Source: an uncultured Oscillospiraceae bacterium (GTDB lineage: Bacteria > Bacillota > Clostridia > Oscillospirales > Acutalibacteraceae). From it: a DNA stretch of 32,009 nucleotides. The position numbers were made by a program, and so were the translations under genes. This document shows positions 6,086-14,568 of the stretch, piece after piece. Location of the stretch: NCBI GenBank assembly GCA_959596515.1, contig CAUFXR010000020.1, positions 1 to 32,009 on the forward strand. The letters run 5' to 3'. Each line of letters starts with the position of its first letter. Positions within the stretch are counted from its first letter, which is position 1. Under the pieces are notes generated by a model that was given only the letters and a program-made list of their open reading frames with translations, had not been told where the DNA came from and searched no databases.

Positions 6086-8710
6086 TTATCCGTTTAAAGC
6101 CTCAATACTAGAAGCGATCATTTTGATCTTATCTTCCAGCTTTTGAGCGTTTTGGCGGGCGCCTTCCACCACATTGGCAGGAGCCTTTCCGGTAAATCCA
6201 GGATTGTTCAGCTTGGCGTTTACCTGGTCCAGCTGCTTCTGAGCGGCCTCCATTTCTTTGTTGAGCCGCTTCAGCTCCGCCTCTTTATCTACCAGCTCAT
6301 CCATAGGGATATACACCTTGGCGTCGGCGGTGACGATGGTCACCGCGCCCGGAATAGAGAAGGATTCCCCGATCTCCACCTCACTGGCGTAGGCCAGACG
6401 CGCCACAAACTGAGCGCCTTTTCGGAAAGTTTCCTCGAAGGAGGAAGCCACATACACCTTAGCCTTCCTGGACGGCGGCACATTCATTTCCGCTCTCCGG
6501 TTGCGGATAGCGCGGATTACTTCCATAATGCGGCGCATTTCCGTCTCCGCCTGAGGATAAGCGTACTTCACGTCATACTGGGGATAAGCCGCCACCATCA
6601 AGGCTTCGCCCTCGTGAGGCATAGTCTGCCAAATTTCCTCCGTGATATAAGGCATAAAGGGATGCATCAGCTTCAAAATATTCGTGAAAGTCCAAACCAG
6701 TACCTGGCGGGCACCCACAGAGGTGTCATCTTTCGCCATCAGTCTGGTTTTGGCCAACTCGATGTACCAGTCACAGAACTGATCCCAAATGAAATCATAA
6801 AGCTTCTGCACCGCGATGCCGAGTTCGTATTTTTCCAGATTTTCCGTTACTTCTCTGGTGACGGTATTCAGGGCGCTGACAATCCACTGATCCTCCAGGG
6901 TCAAAGACTCCGGTAGGTCATTTTTCACGTCAAAGCCGTCGATATTCATATGGATAAACCGGGCAGCGTTCCAGATCTTATTGGCGAAATTCCGGCTGGA
7001 TTCCAACTTTTCCTCGGTAAAGCGCATATCGTTTCCGGGGCTGTTTCCGGTCACCAGGGTAAAGCGCAGAGCGTCCGCTCCATATTTCTCGATGACCTCG
7101 ATGGGATCGATACCGTTGCCTAAAGATTTGCTCATCTTCCGGCCCTGAGCATCCCGCACCAGTCCGTGGAAGAACACTGTTTTAAAGGGAATATCCCCCA
7201 TATGCTCCAATCCGGAGAAAATCATACGGGCTACCCAGAAGAAAATAATATCATAGCCTGTCACCAGGGTATCAGTCGGATAGAAATAGGAAAGCTCCGG
7301 AGTCTTTTCCGGCCACCCCAGGGTGGAAAATGGCCACAACGCAGAGGAGAACCAGGTATCCAGAGTGTCTTCATCCTGATGAAGATGGCTGCCGCCACAC
7401 TTGGGACATTTTTCCGGCGTATCCTTCGCCACTATGGTTTCACCACAGTCCGCACAGTACCACGCGGGAATCCGGTGACCCCACCAAAGCTGGCGGGAAA
7501 TGCACCAATCCTTGATATTCTCCATCCAGTTGTAATAAATCTTCTCCATCCGCTCCGGGATAAGACGGATTTTTCCCTCCCGGACCACATCGATGGCGGG
7601 CTTGGCCAAAGGCTCCATTTTCACAAACCATTGTTTGCTGACTCGAGGTTCCACCACAGTTCCGCAGCGGTAACAGGAACCGACATTATGCTTGATCGGT
7701 TCGATTTTCACCAGATAGCCGCCCTCGTCCAAATCCTTGACAATGGCTTTTCTGGCCTCTTCTCTGGTCATTCCCTGATATTTTCCGCCGTTTTCATTGA
7801 TGACGGCGCCTTCATCCATTACGTTGATCACAGGCAGGTTATGCCGCAGCCCCACCTCAAAGTCATTGGGGTCATGAGCCGGAGTGATCTTCACCACACC
7901 GGTTCCAAAATCCATTTCCACATATTCGTCGGCGATGACTGGAATCTCACGCCCCACCAGAGGCAGAGTGACGGTTTTACCCACATACGCCTTGTAGCGC
8001 TCGTCATCCGGATGCACCGCCACCGCAGTATCGCCCAGCAAAGTCTCGGGACGGGTGGTAGCCAGACGCAGTTCTCCGGTGCCGTCGGTCAAAGGATATC
8101 GCAGATGCCAGAAATTACCGTCATGCTCGGCAAACTCTACCTCCGCGTCGGAAATAGAAGTCTTACAATGAGGACACCAGTTAATGATTCGCTCGCCGCG
8201 GTAAATCAATCCCTTTTCATACAAGCGAACAAATACTTCCTTAACCGCCTCGCTGCATCCCTCATCCAGAGTGAAGCGTTCCCTCTCCCAGTCACAGGAG
8301 GATCCCAGCTTCTTCAGCTGTTCCACAATTCTGCCGCCGAATTTCGCTTTCCAGTCCCAGGCCCTCTCTAAAAAGCCTTCTCTGCCCACATCCTCTTTGG
8401 TCAGGCCTTCTTTTTTCATAGCTTCCACGATTTTCGCTTCCGTCGCGATGGAAGCATGGTCGGTGCCAGGCAGCCAAAGGGCAGAATAACCTTGCATCCG
8501 CTTAAAGCGAATTAAAATATCCTGGATCGTTTCATCCAGAGCATGTCCCATATGGAGCTGCCCTGTAATATTCGGAGGGGGAATCACGATGGTATAGGGC
8601 TTTTTCTCCGGGTCTACTTCCGCGTGAAAGTAGCCGCCCCGCATCCAAAAGTCATAAATTCGGTCTTCCACTTCTCGGGGCTCATACGCTTTCGCAAGCT
8701 CCTTGCTCAT
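6086..8710 (-). CDS. valS: Valine--tRNA ligase
   Basis: Class I aminoacyl-tRNA synthetase charging tRNA-Val. The HIGH motif is HMGH (53-56) and the second signature is KMSKS (525-529). The editing (CP1) domain is present, with TTRPETLLGDTAV near 218-230 and the GTGVVKITPAHDPNDFEVG motif near 269-287. Several Cys pairs suggest zinc sites (179/182, 346/349, 419/422, 435/438). The C terminus is the coiled-coil arm typical of ValRS. The 874-residue length is normal for Firmicutes. It is monocistronic, with a promoter only about 45 bp upstream of the start. Confidence 0.98.
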   Translation of the reverse strand: MSKELAKAYEPREVEDRIYDFWMRGGYFHAEVDPEKKPYTIVIPPPNITGQLHMGHALDETIQDILIRFKRMQGYSALWLPGTDHASIATEAKIVEAMKKEGLTKEDVGREGFLERAWDWKAKFGGRIVEQLKKLGSSCDWERERFTLDEGCSEAVKEVFVRLYEKGLIYRGERIINWCPHCKTSISDAEVEFAEHDGNFWHLRYPLTDGTGELRLATTRPETLLGDTAVAVHPDDERYKAYVGKTVTLPLVGREIPVIADEYVEMDFGTGVVKITPAHDPNDFEVGLRHNLPVINVMDEGAVINENGGKYQGMTREEARKAIVKDLDEGGYLVKIEPIKHNVGSCYRCGTVVEPRVSKQWFVKMEPLAKPAIDVVREGKIRLIPERMEKIYYNWMENIKDWCISRQLWWGHRIPAWYCADCGETIVAKDTPEKCPKCGGSHLHQDEDTLDTWFSSALWPFSTLGWPEKTPELSYFYPTDTLVTGYDIIFFWVARMIFSGLEHMGDIPFKTVFFHGLVRDAQGRKMSKSLGNGIDPIEVIEKYGADALRFTLVTGNSPGNDMRFTEEKLESSRNFANKIWNAARFIHMNIDGFDVKNDLPESLTLEDQWIVSALNTVTREVTENLEKYELGIAVQKLYDFIWDQFCDWYIELAKTRLMAKDDTSVGARQVLVWTFTNILKLMHPFMPYITEEIWQTMPHEGEALMVAAYPQYDVKYAYPQAETEMRRIMEVIRAIRNRRAEMNVPPSRKAKVYVASSFEETFRKGAQFVARLAYASEVEIGESFSIPGAVTIVTADAKVYIPMDELVDKEAELKRLNKEMEAAQKQLDQVNAKLNNPGFTGKAPANVVEGARQNAQKLEDKIKMIASSIEALNG

Positions 8711-8753
8711 CTATATTTCCTTCCTTTCGTTTATTAGCATCGTTAACCTTTAT

Positions 8754-8782
8754 ATTATCCCACCGAAAGGGCTATTTGTCAA
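8754..8782 (-). promoter_or_regulatory. valS promoter
   Basis: Minus strand TTGACA (8782-8777), 17-bp spacer, GATAAT (8759-8754). The leader would be under 45 nt, and no T-box core sequence is visible anywhere from 8711 to 9084. Confidence 0.75.
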
Positions 8783-9172
8783 TGAAAAGGCACCGGATCC
8801 TCGGGAGAAAACGCCTGAAAATGATAAATTTATTTTTTCTGATGTCCGCCGCATTTTCTTCCCAATATTTTTCCGCGAAATCAGCGGATCGGCAGGCACT
8901 AGGCACGTCTTCCCGCTCAAAACTAATCGAATCCAAAATTCGCCTGAGAAAGGTAGTTCTCTTTTCTTAAAACGCGAAATCATCCTATACGCCTGTTTCC
9001 CGCCTCTATTCCGCCGCGCTTATTGCCCAGCGCTCATTCCCCATTCAGCGATCTCGCCATGATCTTCTTTTCCTGACATGTTCAGTGGTCCGAAAAACAG
9101 TTCCCGGCTCTCATTTCCGATGTACAAAACAGAAAATGAGACAAAAACACAAAAAAATGGTACAAACGGCGA

Positions 9173-9201
9173 TAGACGAAAGACTCACGCTGGGGTACAC
9201 T
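9173..9201 (+). promoter_or_regulatory. Promoter of the galactokinase-family gene
   Basis: TAGACG (9173-9178), 17-bp spacer, TACACT (9196-9201). Ribosome binding site AGGAGG at 9226-9231. Confidence 0.5.
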
Positions 9202-9240
9202 GTAGAAAAACAGATTTTAGCTTTTAGGAGGAGTCCTGTT

Positions 9241-10527
9241 ATGAATACCGTTAGCGCAAAAATCATGCTCATGAACGGCGATTTAGATGATAAACTCGCC
9301 TATTTATATGTTTGTCCCATAGAGAAGGTTCTAATCCACCGGGAAAGACTGATTAACGCCATTGAAAAATTTGAGGAACTGTTCGGTGTCAGCCGGGAAA
9401 TCTCTATTTTCAGCGCTCCCGGAAGAACGGAAATCGGCGGTAACCACACTGACCATCAGCTGGGCAGAGTGCTGGCCGCCGGCGTCAATTTGGATGTGAT
9501 CGCGATCGTCTCCGAGAACAACAGTAATCTGATCAAGGTAAAGTCTGAGGGGTATCCTCAGGATACCGTGGATATCTCCTCGCTGGATGTCGTGGAAAAG
9601 GAAAAAAACACCTCCGCCGCTCTGATCCGCGGCATGTGTTCCCGGTTCCGCCAGCTGGGCTACTCGATCGGCGGTTTCGACGCCTACACCACTTCCAATG
9701 TGCTTCAGGGATCCGGCCTTTCCTCCTCGGCCGCTTTTGAGGTCCTTCTTGGCACCACCATGAACGCTTTATTCTGCGACGGAAAAGAAACTCCTTTGAG
9801 TATCGCCCAGATCAGCCAATACACGGAGAACATCTATTTTGGAAAGCCTTCCGGCCTAATGGATCAATCCGCCAGCTCTATCGGCGGCTTTATCACCATT
9901 GATTTTGAAAACAGAGAAGCTCCAAAGGTAGAAAAAATCGATTTTGATTTTGCCCACTGCGGGTACACCTTATGCATCATTGACACCCACGGCAGCCACG
10001 CTAACCTAACCCCAGACTACGCCGCTATTCCCGAGGAAATGAAACGGGTAGCCGCTTACTTTGGAAAAGAGGTATTGCGCCAGGTACCTGAAGCCGATTT
10101 TTACGGTAGCCTTTCTCAGCTGCGCCAGGCTGTAGGTGACCGGGCTGTTCTGCGAGCAATCCATTTTTATGGCGACAATCAGCGGGTACTGCGCCAGGTA
10201 GAAGCCCTAAGGACAGGAGATTTTGATTTATTCAAGGAGCTGGTGGTCGAATCCGGCGCCTCTTCTTATCAATACCTGCAAAATGTGTTTTCCACCTCTT
10301 ATCCCCAGGAGCAGGGTGTTTCCGTCACGTTAGCCCTGTGCGAGCGGTTCCTCAAAGATCACGGCGGCGCCTGGAGAGTCCATGGAGGCGGTTTTGCCGG
10401 CACGGTGCAAACTTTTGTCCCTGCGGATTACGTAGAGACTTTCCGCGAAAAAATGGATACTATCTTGGGCGCAGGTTCCTGTCATCTGCTTTCTATCCGT
10501 CCTGTAGGCGGCATTCAGATTCTATAA
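9241..10527 (+). CDS. galK: Galactokinase-family GHMP sugar kinase
   Basis: Probably phosphorylates a hexose at C1 with ATP. The three GHMP motifs are present: the sugar-binding signature GRTEIGGNHTDH (61-72), the ATP loop QGSGLSSSAA (156-165) and HGGGFAG near the C terminus; the catalytic Asp208 lies in GLMDQ. In canonical galactokinases the first motif reads GEHTD; here the Glu that contacts the sugar O6 is Asn68. The protein also carries about 40 extra N-terminal residues. The ATG at 9241 is chosen because AGGAGG precedes it by nine bases; the upstream in-frame extension to 9085 has no such site and crosses the promoter. galT lies 5.5 kb downstream, not in the same operon. Galactose is the default guess; another sugar is possible. 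Confidence 0.82.
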   Translation: MNTVSAKIMLMNGDLDDKLAYLYVCPIEKVLIHRERLINAIEKFEELFGVSREISIFSAPGRTEIGGNHTDHQLGRVLAAGVNLDVIAIVSENNSNLIKVKSEGYPQDTVDISSLDVVEKEKNTSAALIRGMCSRFRQLGYSIGGFDAYTTSNVLQGSGLSSSAAFEVLLGTTMNALFCDGKETPLSIAQISQYTENIYFGKPSGLMDQSASSIGGFITIDFENREAPKVEKIDFDFAHCGYTLCIIDTHGSHANLTPDYAAIPEEMKRVAAYFGKEVLRQVPEADFYGSLSQLRQAVGDRAVLRAIHFYGDNQRVLRQVEALRTGDFDLFKELVVESGASSYQYLQNVFSTSYPQEQGVSVTLALCERFLKDHGGAWRVHGGGFAGTVQTFVPADYVETFREKMDTILGAGSCHLLSIRPVGGIQIL

Positions 10528-10744
10528 GCAGCAGGCCCAATTTCCCAACGCCGCATCTCATGACCATAATAAATACAAATTATAATAGCATATTTTTATT
10601 TGATTCTAAGAACTAAAAGGACATGGATATTTCGCGTGGCGCTTTTACCCTCGCACTGATGCGCGTTACTCTGTTGCCTAAAAAGTCCACGGAAAAATCC
10701 CACTGAAAAAATGATTACTGCGTTTCATGAAGGAAAATTCCTCA

Positions 10745-10781
10745 GCAGCGCTCTGCCGAAACGGCAAAGCGCTGCTTTTTT
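10745..10781 (+). terminator. Rho-independent terminator downstream of the kinase gene
   Basis: 8-bp outer stem (10745-10752 with 10768-10775) extended by an inner TGCC/GGCA pair, followed by six T. It lies about 215 bp after the stop codon. Confidence 0.82.
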
Positions 10782-10948
10782 CTTTGCTGTTTGTAGAAAT
10801 CCGGAAAAACCGAACTCGCACTCTCGCCATGTCACTTTCTGTGGCTTATCCAGAAATGATTTCCGTTCCAAGCACAGCAACCAAGCCACCGAAACACTAA
10901 GTCTATTGGTGTTTTTATCTTCAGGAAATTTCTAAACATGTCATTTCG

Positions 10949-10977
10949 TTGATGGTTGATGCATTTCATGGTATACT
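10949..10977 (+). promoter_or_regulatory. Promoter of the first two-component operon
   Basis: TTGATG (10949-10954), 17-bp spacer, TATACT (10972-10977). Confidence 0.65.
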
Positions 10978-11049
10978 GTTTTTAAGCTGAATTAAGGTGG
11001 CTATATTATATTTATTTCACGATGGGCCTTGACAGGAGGGAAAATAATC

Positions 11050-11727
11050 ATGCGCTTGTTGCTCGCCGAAGATGAAAAAGAGCTTTCTAACGCCCTGGTA
11101 GCCATATTAGAATATAACCACTATTCTGTCGACCCGGTTTACAATGGACAGGATGCTTTGTCCTATTTAGAGGCCGAAAACTATGATGGGGCGATTCTGG
11201 ATATTATGATGCCGAAAATGGATGGCGTTACAGTTGTAAAAAAAGCTCGTGAACAGGGGATCCATATTCCGATTTTACTGCTTACCGCCAAATCCGAGAT
11301 AGACGATCGAGTCACAGGGCTGGACAGTGGTGCCGACGATTATTTGACCAAACCTTTCGCCACCAAGGAACTTTTGGCGCGGATTCGGGCGATGACCCGT
11401 CGGCAAGGGGATTTAACAGATACTGTTCTCACCATTGGCAATATCTCTTTAAACAGGGCGACCTTTGAACTGTCCTCTCAACAGGGCTCTTTTCGCCTGG
11501 CCAATAAGGAATTTCAAATGCTGGAGCTGCTGATGGCCAACCCGGGACAATTAATTTCTACCGACCGATTTCTGGAAAAGATCTGGGGTTATGATAGCGA
11601 CACCGAAATCAATGTGGTATGGGTATATCTTTCCTATCTACGAAAAAAGCTGGCTTCGATTGGCGCGAATGTACAAATTAAGGCCTCGAGGAATCTAGGC
11701 TATTCCCTGGAGGTAAACAATGGTTAA
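11050..11727 (+). CDS. OmpR-family response regulator
   Basis: DNA-binding response regulator of 225 residues. The receiver domain has the acidic pair in AEDE (7-8), the phosphoacceptor Asp51 in ILDIMMPKMDG, and the conserved Lys in YLTKPF. The C-terminal winged helix (about 130-222) has the LANKEFQMLELLM and SYLRKKL motifs of the OmpR/PhoB class. The start is the ATG at 11050, nine bases after AGGAGGG; an in-frame TTG at 11029 lies upstream of that site and is unlikely. It overlaps the histidine kinase gene by 8 bp. Target genes cannot be read from the sequence. Confidence 0.93.
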   Translation: MRLLLAEDEKELSNALVAILEYNHYSVDPVYNGQDALSYLEAENYDGAILDIMMPKMDGVTVVKKAREQGIHIPILLLTAKSEIDDRVTGLDSGADDYLTKPFATKELLARIRAMTRRQGDLTDTVLTIGNISLNRATFELSSQQGSFRLANKEFQMLELLMANPGQLISTDRFLEKIWGYDSDTEINVVWVYLSYLRKKLASIGANVQIKASRNLGYSLEVNNG

Positions 11728-12955
11728 AAAGTTGCGCCGCAAGTTTGTCGCTGTGGCGATGTGTTCGGTTATCGCCGTGCTGGCAATCATCATCGGCATT
11801 ATCAATTCGGTCAGCTTTTATGACGTTACCAGTCGCGCTGACCGGCTGATATCCATACTGGAAGAAAACAACGGGAAATTTCCTAAGCCGGAAAAAGAGA
11901 AAGATGGAAAAACCTGGCGCGCTCCCTATGGAAAAAATGGCGTCTCTCCTGACACTCCATACAAAACCCGACATTTCAGCGTTTTGTTTGATGAGTCCGG
12001 CGACGTGATCGACGTTAATACCGAAAGCACCCTTCTAACCGACTCCCAAGCGATTGAATATGCCAACGCGGTCTGCAGCAGCGGAAAAAATTCAGGCTTC
12101 TATTCCAGTTTTCGGTATTCAGTTTCTGATAGCTCTCAGGGAAAGCTAGTCATTTTTTTAGACTGTTATCAGGATCTCTCTACGCTGTATTCCTTTTTTG
12201 GCGCTAGTATATGGGTCTCTTTGGCAGGAATCGCTGGAGTATTGATACTGGTGTTGGTATTTTCTAAAATTGTGATTCGGCCGATAGCGGAAAGTTTGGA
12301 GAAACAAAAACAATTTATCACAGGCGCCTCTCACGAAATCAAAACTCCGCTTGCCATTATCGACGCCAACTTGTCGGTATTGGAAATGAAAGATGGAGAA
12401 TCAGACTGGACAAAGAGTATCCACAAGCAGGTAAGCCGATTGTCCCAGCTCACCTCAAATCTGGTGGCGCTGGCTCGAATGGATGAAGAAAACATCCGCT
12501 TGAAACTAACGGATTTTTCGCTTTCCGACGCTGTAGAGGAAACCTTAACTCCATTCCTTCCGATAGCTGAAGCCCGCAGAAAAACCTTCTCTTTAGAAAT
12601 TCAGCCAAATCTTTCCTACCATGGCGACGAGCAAGCTATTCGACAGCTGATTTCCATTTTAGCTGATAACGCCATGAAATATTCTGATCGTCATGGTATC
12701 ATCCAAGTAGCCTTGGAAAAAACAGGAAGAAATTTTGAGCTGACATTTTTCAATACCGTAGAGCATCTTGCCAGCGCTGACAATTTGGACCGGCTTTTCG
12801 AGCGATTTTACCGCGGGGACGCTTCCCGCAGCTCTGAAATCGAGGGGTACGGTGTGGGGTTATCATTAGCTAAGGCGATTGTTCTTTCCCACAAAGGAAA
12901 AATTTTCGCCAAAAGTACAGATGGCAGGTCTTTAACCATTACCGTAATATTATAG
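11720..12955 (+). CDS. Sensor histidine kinase
   Basis: Membrane sensor of 411 residues, partner of the regulator it overlaps. TM1 is about 10-30 and TM2 about 163-183, enclosing a 130-residue extracellular sensor without recognisable domain. The phosphorylated His205 lies in GASHEIKTPL; the N box is SILADNAMKYS and the F/G2 region is FERFYRGDASRSS then GYGVGLSLAK. The DxGxG (G1) motif expected before the F box is not recognisable; the position reads FFNTVEH, a degenerate form. No clear HAMP domain separates TM2 from the His box (only about 20 residues). GGAGG precedes the ATG by six bases. Confidence 0.92.
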   Translation: MVKKLRRKFVAVAMCSVIAVLAIIIGIINSVSFYDVTSRADRLISILEENNGKFPKPEKEKDGKTWRAPYGKNGVSPDTPYKTRHFSVLFDESGDVIDVNTESTLLTDSQAIEYANAVCSSGKNSGFYSSFRYSVSDSSQGKLVIFLDCYQDLSTLYSFFGASIWVSLAGIAGVLILVLVFSKIVIRPIAESLEKQKQFITGASHEIKTPLAIIDANLSVLEMKDGESDWTKSIHKQVSRLSQLTSNLVALARMDEENIRLKLTDFSLSDAVEETLTPFLPIAEARRKTFSLEIQPNLSYHGDEQAIRQLISILADNAMKYSDRHGIIQVALEKTGRNFELTFFNTVEHLASADNLDRLFERFYRGDASRSSEIEGYGVGLSLAKAIVLSHKGKIFAKSTDGRSLTITVIL

Positions 12956-13016
12956 GAAAGTCCTATCCGTTATAATGCTTTGGCTGGAAAGAAATCAATT
13001 CATACAAAACCTAAAA

Positions 13017-13049
13017 AGGTCGGAAGAGAAATCCCTCTTCCGACCTTTT
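13017..13049 (+). terminator. Terminator of the first two-component operon
   Basis: 12-bp stem (13017-13028 with 13035-13046), 6-nt loop and a short T run. The flanking A run gives it some bidirectional character. Confidence 0.82.
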
Positions 13050-13572
13050 CTAGATTCTGTTGATCTTCTTTTCTAGCCCTATCGATTTTTCCCTGGCCTT
13101 ATTGATCTCCTTTCCCTAGCCTGATTGATTTCCTTTCCCTGAAAGCGCCAGCATATATTACATTAAATGTATTTACGACCAAAACCAGAAAATAAAATAG
13201 GCTCGCAAACGTCCCTGAGGAGCAGGAGCATCCAAACAAGAATCGCGCGGTATGTGATATTGTCCTTCCCATATCACAATGTAGAGAAGTAGAAAATTCT
13301 GCAAGAATCATTTTCTATCCGTTTTAATTTTCTTCAGACCGTTTTAAATTTTGCTTTATTCTGCGCTGCAAAACCAGTAAAGCTTTTTCATTGCCGGCAG
13401 GAAAATCTCGATTCTCCCTTAATTCTCAAAAATCTTCACGTTAAAATCACAAAAGCAACCTCCTGTTGGGTCAAGCTTTCTTGGATATGGTTTGGAATCG
13501 GGTAACGCATGGGTCAGCATATAAAAGCACTCTATAGCGTCGCCAGGATCTCTGTTATGATCACTCAGCGGC

Positions 13573-13600
13573 AAAAAAGGGTAAGGAGATCTCCTTACCC
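13573..13600 (-). terminator. Terminator of the methyltransferase gene
   Basis: Perfect 22-nt palindrome at 13579-13600 followed on the minus strand by six T (13578-13573). Confidence 0.85.
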
Positions 13601-13628
13601 CGCTACAGCATCCTTAATTGTTTCGCTG

Positions 13629-14423
13629 TTAAAGAAGCCCATCCCGGTACGCGCCTAAATATTCGATACAGTAATCATCTACGCCCAGAACAGCCTCTGC
13701 CGCGTACATCGTAGCCACCAGTTCCCGATTCATCGGATCCATAATCGCTGCGTCCAGTCCAACGGTCATTGCCGCGGTTAAAAAGGTACGATTAATTAAC
13801 GCCCGGTTGGGAAGACCAAAGGAACTGTTGGAAAGGCCGCACACAATATGAACATCAGGCAGATTGGTTCTGATCCCCTGAATAGCCCGAATCGCTTCCA
13901 GTCCATACCCTTCTCCGGAACCAACTGGCCGGACCATAGGATCTAAATAAATATCTTCAGGTTCAAAGCCCTCTTTTCTAAGCTTTTCCGTAAGCACATT
14001 GGCAAGCTCAATCCTTCTCTCTACGCCATCCGGAACCCCTGAATCATCCATACACAGGGCCACCATCGCCGCCCCGCAGGCCTTCGCCGCCTCTACCATG
14101 GGGGCAAACCGATTCTCCTCCAGAGTCACGGAATTAATGATGGGCTTTTCTCCCCGGTACTCTTTGGCCAAAGCCAGCGCCACTTTGGGATCCGGAGTAT
14201 CGATGACCAGCGGCAGTCCGGAAACCGCCTGCACTGTGTTCATCAGCCAGCGAAGATTTTCTTCTTCCGTCTCTACAAACATACCGGCGTTAATATCTAA
14301 ATAATGCGCGCCCGCTTCCTCCTGTTTCACCGCCAGATCTGACACAAACTGGCTGTCTTTTTTCTCAATGGCGGCATAAACCGACGAGATAGAACTATTC
14401 AATTTTTCTCCGATAATGACCAT
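13629..14423 (-). CDS. Methyltetrahydrofolate:corrinoid methyltransferase-like protein
   Basis: A 264-residue TIM-barrel pterin-binding protein that aligns over its whole length with AcsE, the enzyme moving a methyl group from methyltetrahydrofolate to a corrinoid protein. The key residues line up almost position for position: Asp75 (VIDTP), Asn97 (INSVT), Asp161 (LDP) and Asn199 in GLSNSSFGLPNRALINRTF, which is the proton-relay Asn of Moorella AcsE. No corrinoid protein, acetyl-CoA synthase or MttB-type partner is in the window, so its methyl acceptor is unknown. AAAGGAG precedes the ATG. It is monocistronic. Dihydropteroate synthase shares the fold, but the details favour the methyltransferase group. 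Confidence 0.87.
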   Translation of the reverse strand: MVIIGEKLNSSISSVYAAIEKKDSQFVSDLAVKQEEAGAHYLDINAGMFVETEEENLRWLMNTVQAVSGLPLVIDTPDPKVALALAKEYRGEKPIINSVTLEENRFAPMVEAAKACGAAMVALCMDDSGVPDGVERRIELANVLTEKLRKEGFEPEDIYLDPMVRPVGSGEGYGLEAIRAIQGIRTNLPDVHIVCGLSNSSFGLPNRALINRTFLTAAMTVGLDAAIMDPMNRELVATMYAAEAVLGVDDYCIEYLGAYRDGLL

Positions 14424-14455
14424 TACTTTATCTCCTTTACTAAACTATTTTTTTA

Positions 14456-14485
14456 TTTATCTCCGTTTCGTCTTGTAGTTGTCAA
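14456..14485 (-). promoter_or_regulatory. Promoter of the methyltransferase gene
   Basis: Minus strand TTGACA (14485-14480), 18-bp spacer and GATAAA (14461-14456). A 10-bp palindrome CAACAAGTTG (14483-14492) overlaps the -35 box and could be an operator. Confidence 0.5.
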
Positions 14486-14533
14486 CAAGTTGTAAAAAGA
14501 TATGAAAACACGGTTAACTCTGGCGAAAACCCG

Positions 14534-14562
14534 TTGACAGCGCCCTTTTTTCGCTTTATACT
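14534..14562 (+). promoter_or_regulatory. Strong promoter of the candidate small RNA
   Basis: TTGACA (14534-14539), 17-bp spacer, TATACT (14557-14562). No coding frame follows before the terminator at 14633-14664. Confidence 0.75.
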
Positions 14563-14568
14563 GAAATC

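Larger units (their letters stand above)
8711..9240. other. Divergent intergenic region between valS and the GHMP kinase gene
   Basis: Contains the two divergent promoters and about 380 bp in between (8783-9165) with no gene I can support. Frames that cross it lack ribosome binding sites and recognisable sequence. Confidence 0.5.
10528..11049. other. Intergenic region with terminator and two-component promoter
   Basis: Apart from the hairpin at 10745-10781 and the promoter at 10949-10977, I see no gene. The stretch directly after the kinase gene is AT-rich without recognisable structure. Confidence 0.5.
12956..13628. other. Gene-poor region with degenerate tandem repeat
   Basis: Besides the terminators at each end, 13057-13142 holds about four degenerate copies of a 20-24-bp unit of the form CCTnATTGATnTCCTTTCCCTAG. 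A 7-bp inverted repeat around 13255-13280 is also present. A 70-codon minus-strand frame here (13311-13099) is not supported: no ribosome binding site and no family resemblance. Confidence 0.4.

Noticed and set aside
7166..8371. 401-codon plus-strand frame inside valS
   Set aside because: Antisense to an intact essential gene, composition is that of a complement frame, no ribosome binding site.
8703..9062. Plus-strand frame between valS and the GHMP kinase gene
   Set aside because: Overlaps the valS promoter and start; no ribosome binding site or family resemblance.
9085..9240. 52-residue N-terminal extension of the GHMP kinase
   Set aside because: It crosses the likely promoter, and AGGAGG points to the ATG at 9241.
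13099..13311. 70-codon minus-strand gene
   Set aside because: No ribosome binding site, end lies in the degenerate tandem repeat, sequence resembles nothing known to me.
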